From NCBI GenBank assembly GCA_039817825.1, contig JBCBVA010000101.1:1-13959 (forward strand): a stretch of DNA of 13,959 bases. Reading direction: 5' to 3'. Below the pieces are notes generated by a model, which was not told where the DNA came from, ran no database searches, and was given only the letters and a program-made list of their open reading frames with translations. Source of the DNA: PCC-7336 sp039817825. GTDB lineage: Bacteria > Cyanobacteriota > Cyanobacteriia > Thermostichales > PCC-7336. Positions 13,385 to 13,959 of this stretch are shown piece after piece (positions within the stretch are counted from its first letter, which is position 1; the number at the start of each line of letters is the position of its first letter). Made by a program: the position numbers and the translations under genes.

Positions 13385-13959
13385 TTGAGTAGCTTGAGCA
13401 CCATCTTTCAGCTCGACAACGTTTCCCATTGCTTCGGCACTCTGCCCGCTCTCTACAAGCTATCGTTTCAGATTTCGGCAGGAGAGCGGGTGGCGTTGAT
13501 TGGGCCGAGCGGCGCGGGGAAAAGTACGCTGTTGAACTTGCTGAATGGGACATTGATGCCCAGTTCCGGTAGCATCAGAGCTTTGGGGCAGGATTTGTCT
13601 GGATTGACACCGAGGCAGAGACGAAAAATCCAGCGGCAGATTGGCACGGTATACCAACAGCACCATCTGGTGACGAACTTATCGGTGATTCATAACGTCA
13701 ATGCTGGGCAGTTGGGGCATTGGTCGTTGGCTAAGGCGGCGCTGTCGTTGGTGTGGCCTCAGAATGTGGGGGCTGCGGTGCAGGCGTTGGAGCAGGTGGG
13801 GATTGCGGACAAGTTATATGTGAGAACCGATCGCCTCTCGGGAGGACAGCAGCAGCGGGTGGCGTTGGCGCGAGTGTTGGTGCAAAATCCCACAGCGATT
13901 TTGGCCGACGAACCGATCTCTAGTTTGGACCCGGCCCGATCCCATGAGTCATGGGATCG
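13385..13959 (+). CDS. PhnC-like ABC transporter ATP-binding protein, 3' end outside window
   Basis: 191 complete codons are visible and the frame runs off the right edge. Upstream in-frame sequence reaches the stop of the binding-protein gene without an ATG or GTG, so the start must be TTG 13385 or TTG 13394; TTG 13385 is used here. Walker A GPSGAGKST (40-48), Q-loop Q91 in TVYQQHHL, the signature LSGGQ (151-155) and Walker B AILADEP (171-177) are all intact, so it should hydrolyse ATP. The segment between the Q-loop and signature (VNAGQLGHWS, then LSLVWP) is of the PhnC type. Together with the preceding gene it makes an oxyanion importer; a permease gene is expected to the right. The last codons (after DPARS) fall inside a perfect inverted repeat at the edge and read unlike the family, so they may be unreliable. 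Confidence 0.9.
   Translation, partial: MSSLSTIFQLDNVSHCFGTLPALYKLSFQISAGERVALIGPSGAGKSTLLNLLNGTLMPSSGSIRALGQDLSGLTPRQRRKIQRQIGTVYQQHHLVTNLSVIHNVNAGQLGHWSLAKAALSLVWPQNVGAAVQALEQVGIADKLYVRTDRLSGGQQQRVALARVLVQNPTAILADEPISSLDPARSHESWD
13937..13959. repeat. Perfect inverted repeat at the right edge of the window
   Basis: CGATCCCATGA (13937-13947) and TCATGGGATCG (13949-13959) are exact inverted arms around a single G. It lies inside the ATPase frame, just after the Walker B/D-loop. It may be a natural palindrome, the start of a longer fold-back, or an assembly end artefact. Confidence 0.8.

Overview
The window looks like chromosomal DNA of a cyanobacterium. About fourteen copies of the HIP1 octamer GCGATCGC are scattered through it, roughly one per kb and mostly inside genes. 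The gene content is also cyanobacterial: a SqdX-type sulfolipid synthase, DUF1802, DUF2256 and DUF4189 proteins, and an HpsA-like C-terminus at the left edge. No rRNA, tRNA, CRISPR array, insertion sequence or phage gene was seen. The genus cannot be fixed by reading alone.

Left part (1-4806, all plus strand): the tail of an HpsA-like surface/polysaccharide protein closed by a strong intrinsic terminator; a membrane-anchored LysM + M23 endopeptidase; a roughly 300 bp gene-free leader with a palindrome; a divergent argC-type reductase followed closely by a DUF1802 gene; a small DUF423 membrane protein; a secreted six-cysteine DUF4189 protein; and a 50-residue DUF2256 zinc-ribbon-like protein.

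Middle (4807-7966): an AT-rich gene-free stretch of about 430 bp leads into sqdX (last step of sulfoquinovosyl diacylglycerol synthesis). Convergent to it is the only minus-strand gene, an uncharacterised acidic membrane-anchored protein. A divergent intergenic region carries a near-consensus sigma-70 promoter pointing right.

Right part (7967-12357): the most coherent system here is a compact operon of an NfeD-like membrane protein, two tandem flotillin (SPFH) paralogues joined by a TAATG stop/start overlap, and a small lipoprotein. The flotillins share the SPFH core but have entirely different C-terminal tails. This suggests a two-component membrane-scaffold module with an outward-facing lipoprotein. 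From 12425 to the end lies a separate ABC importer of the PhnD/PhnC type (phosphonate, phosphite or possibly selenate). It consists of a lipoprotein binding protein and an ATPase that runs off the window, whose last 23 bp form a perfect inverted repeat.

Most worth following up: the ArgC-like protein keeps the catalytic Cys but has lost the usual second His and the glycine-rich SGxxGR segment; the double-flotillin/NfeD/lipoprotein operon with an unassigned helical C-terminal domain; and the fold-back sequence at the right edge. Start codons of several genes were chosen by ribosome-binding site or domain fit, as noted in each entry.
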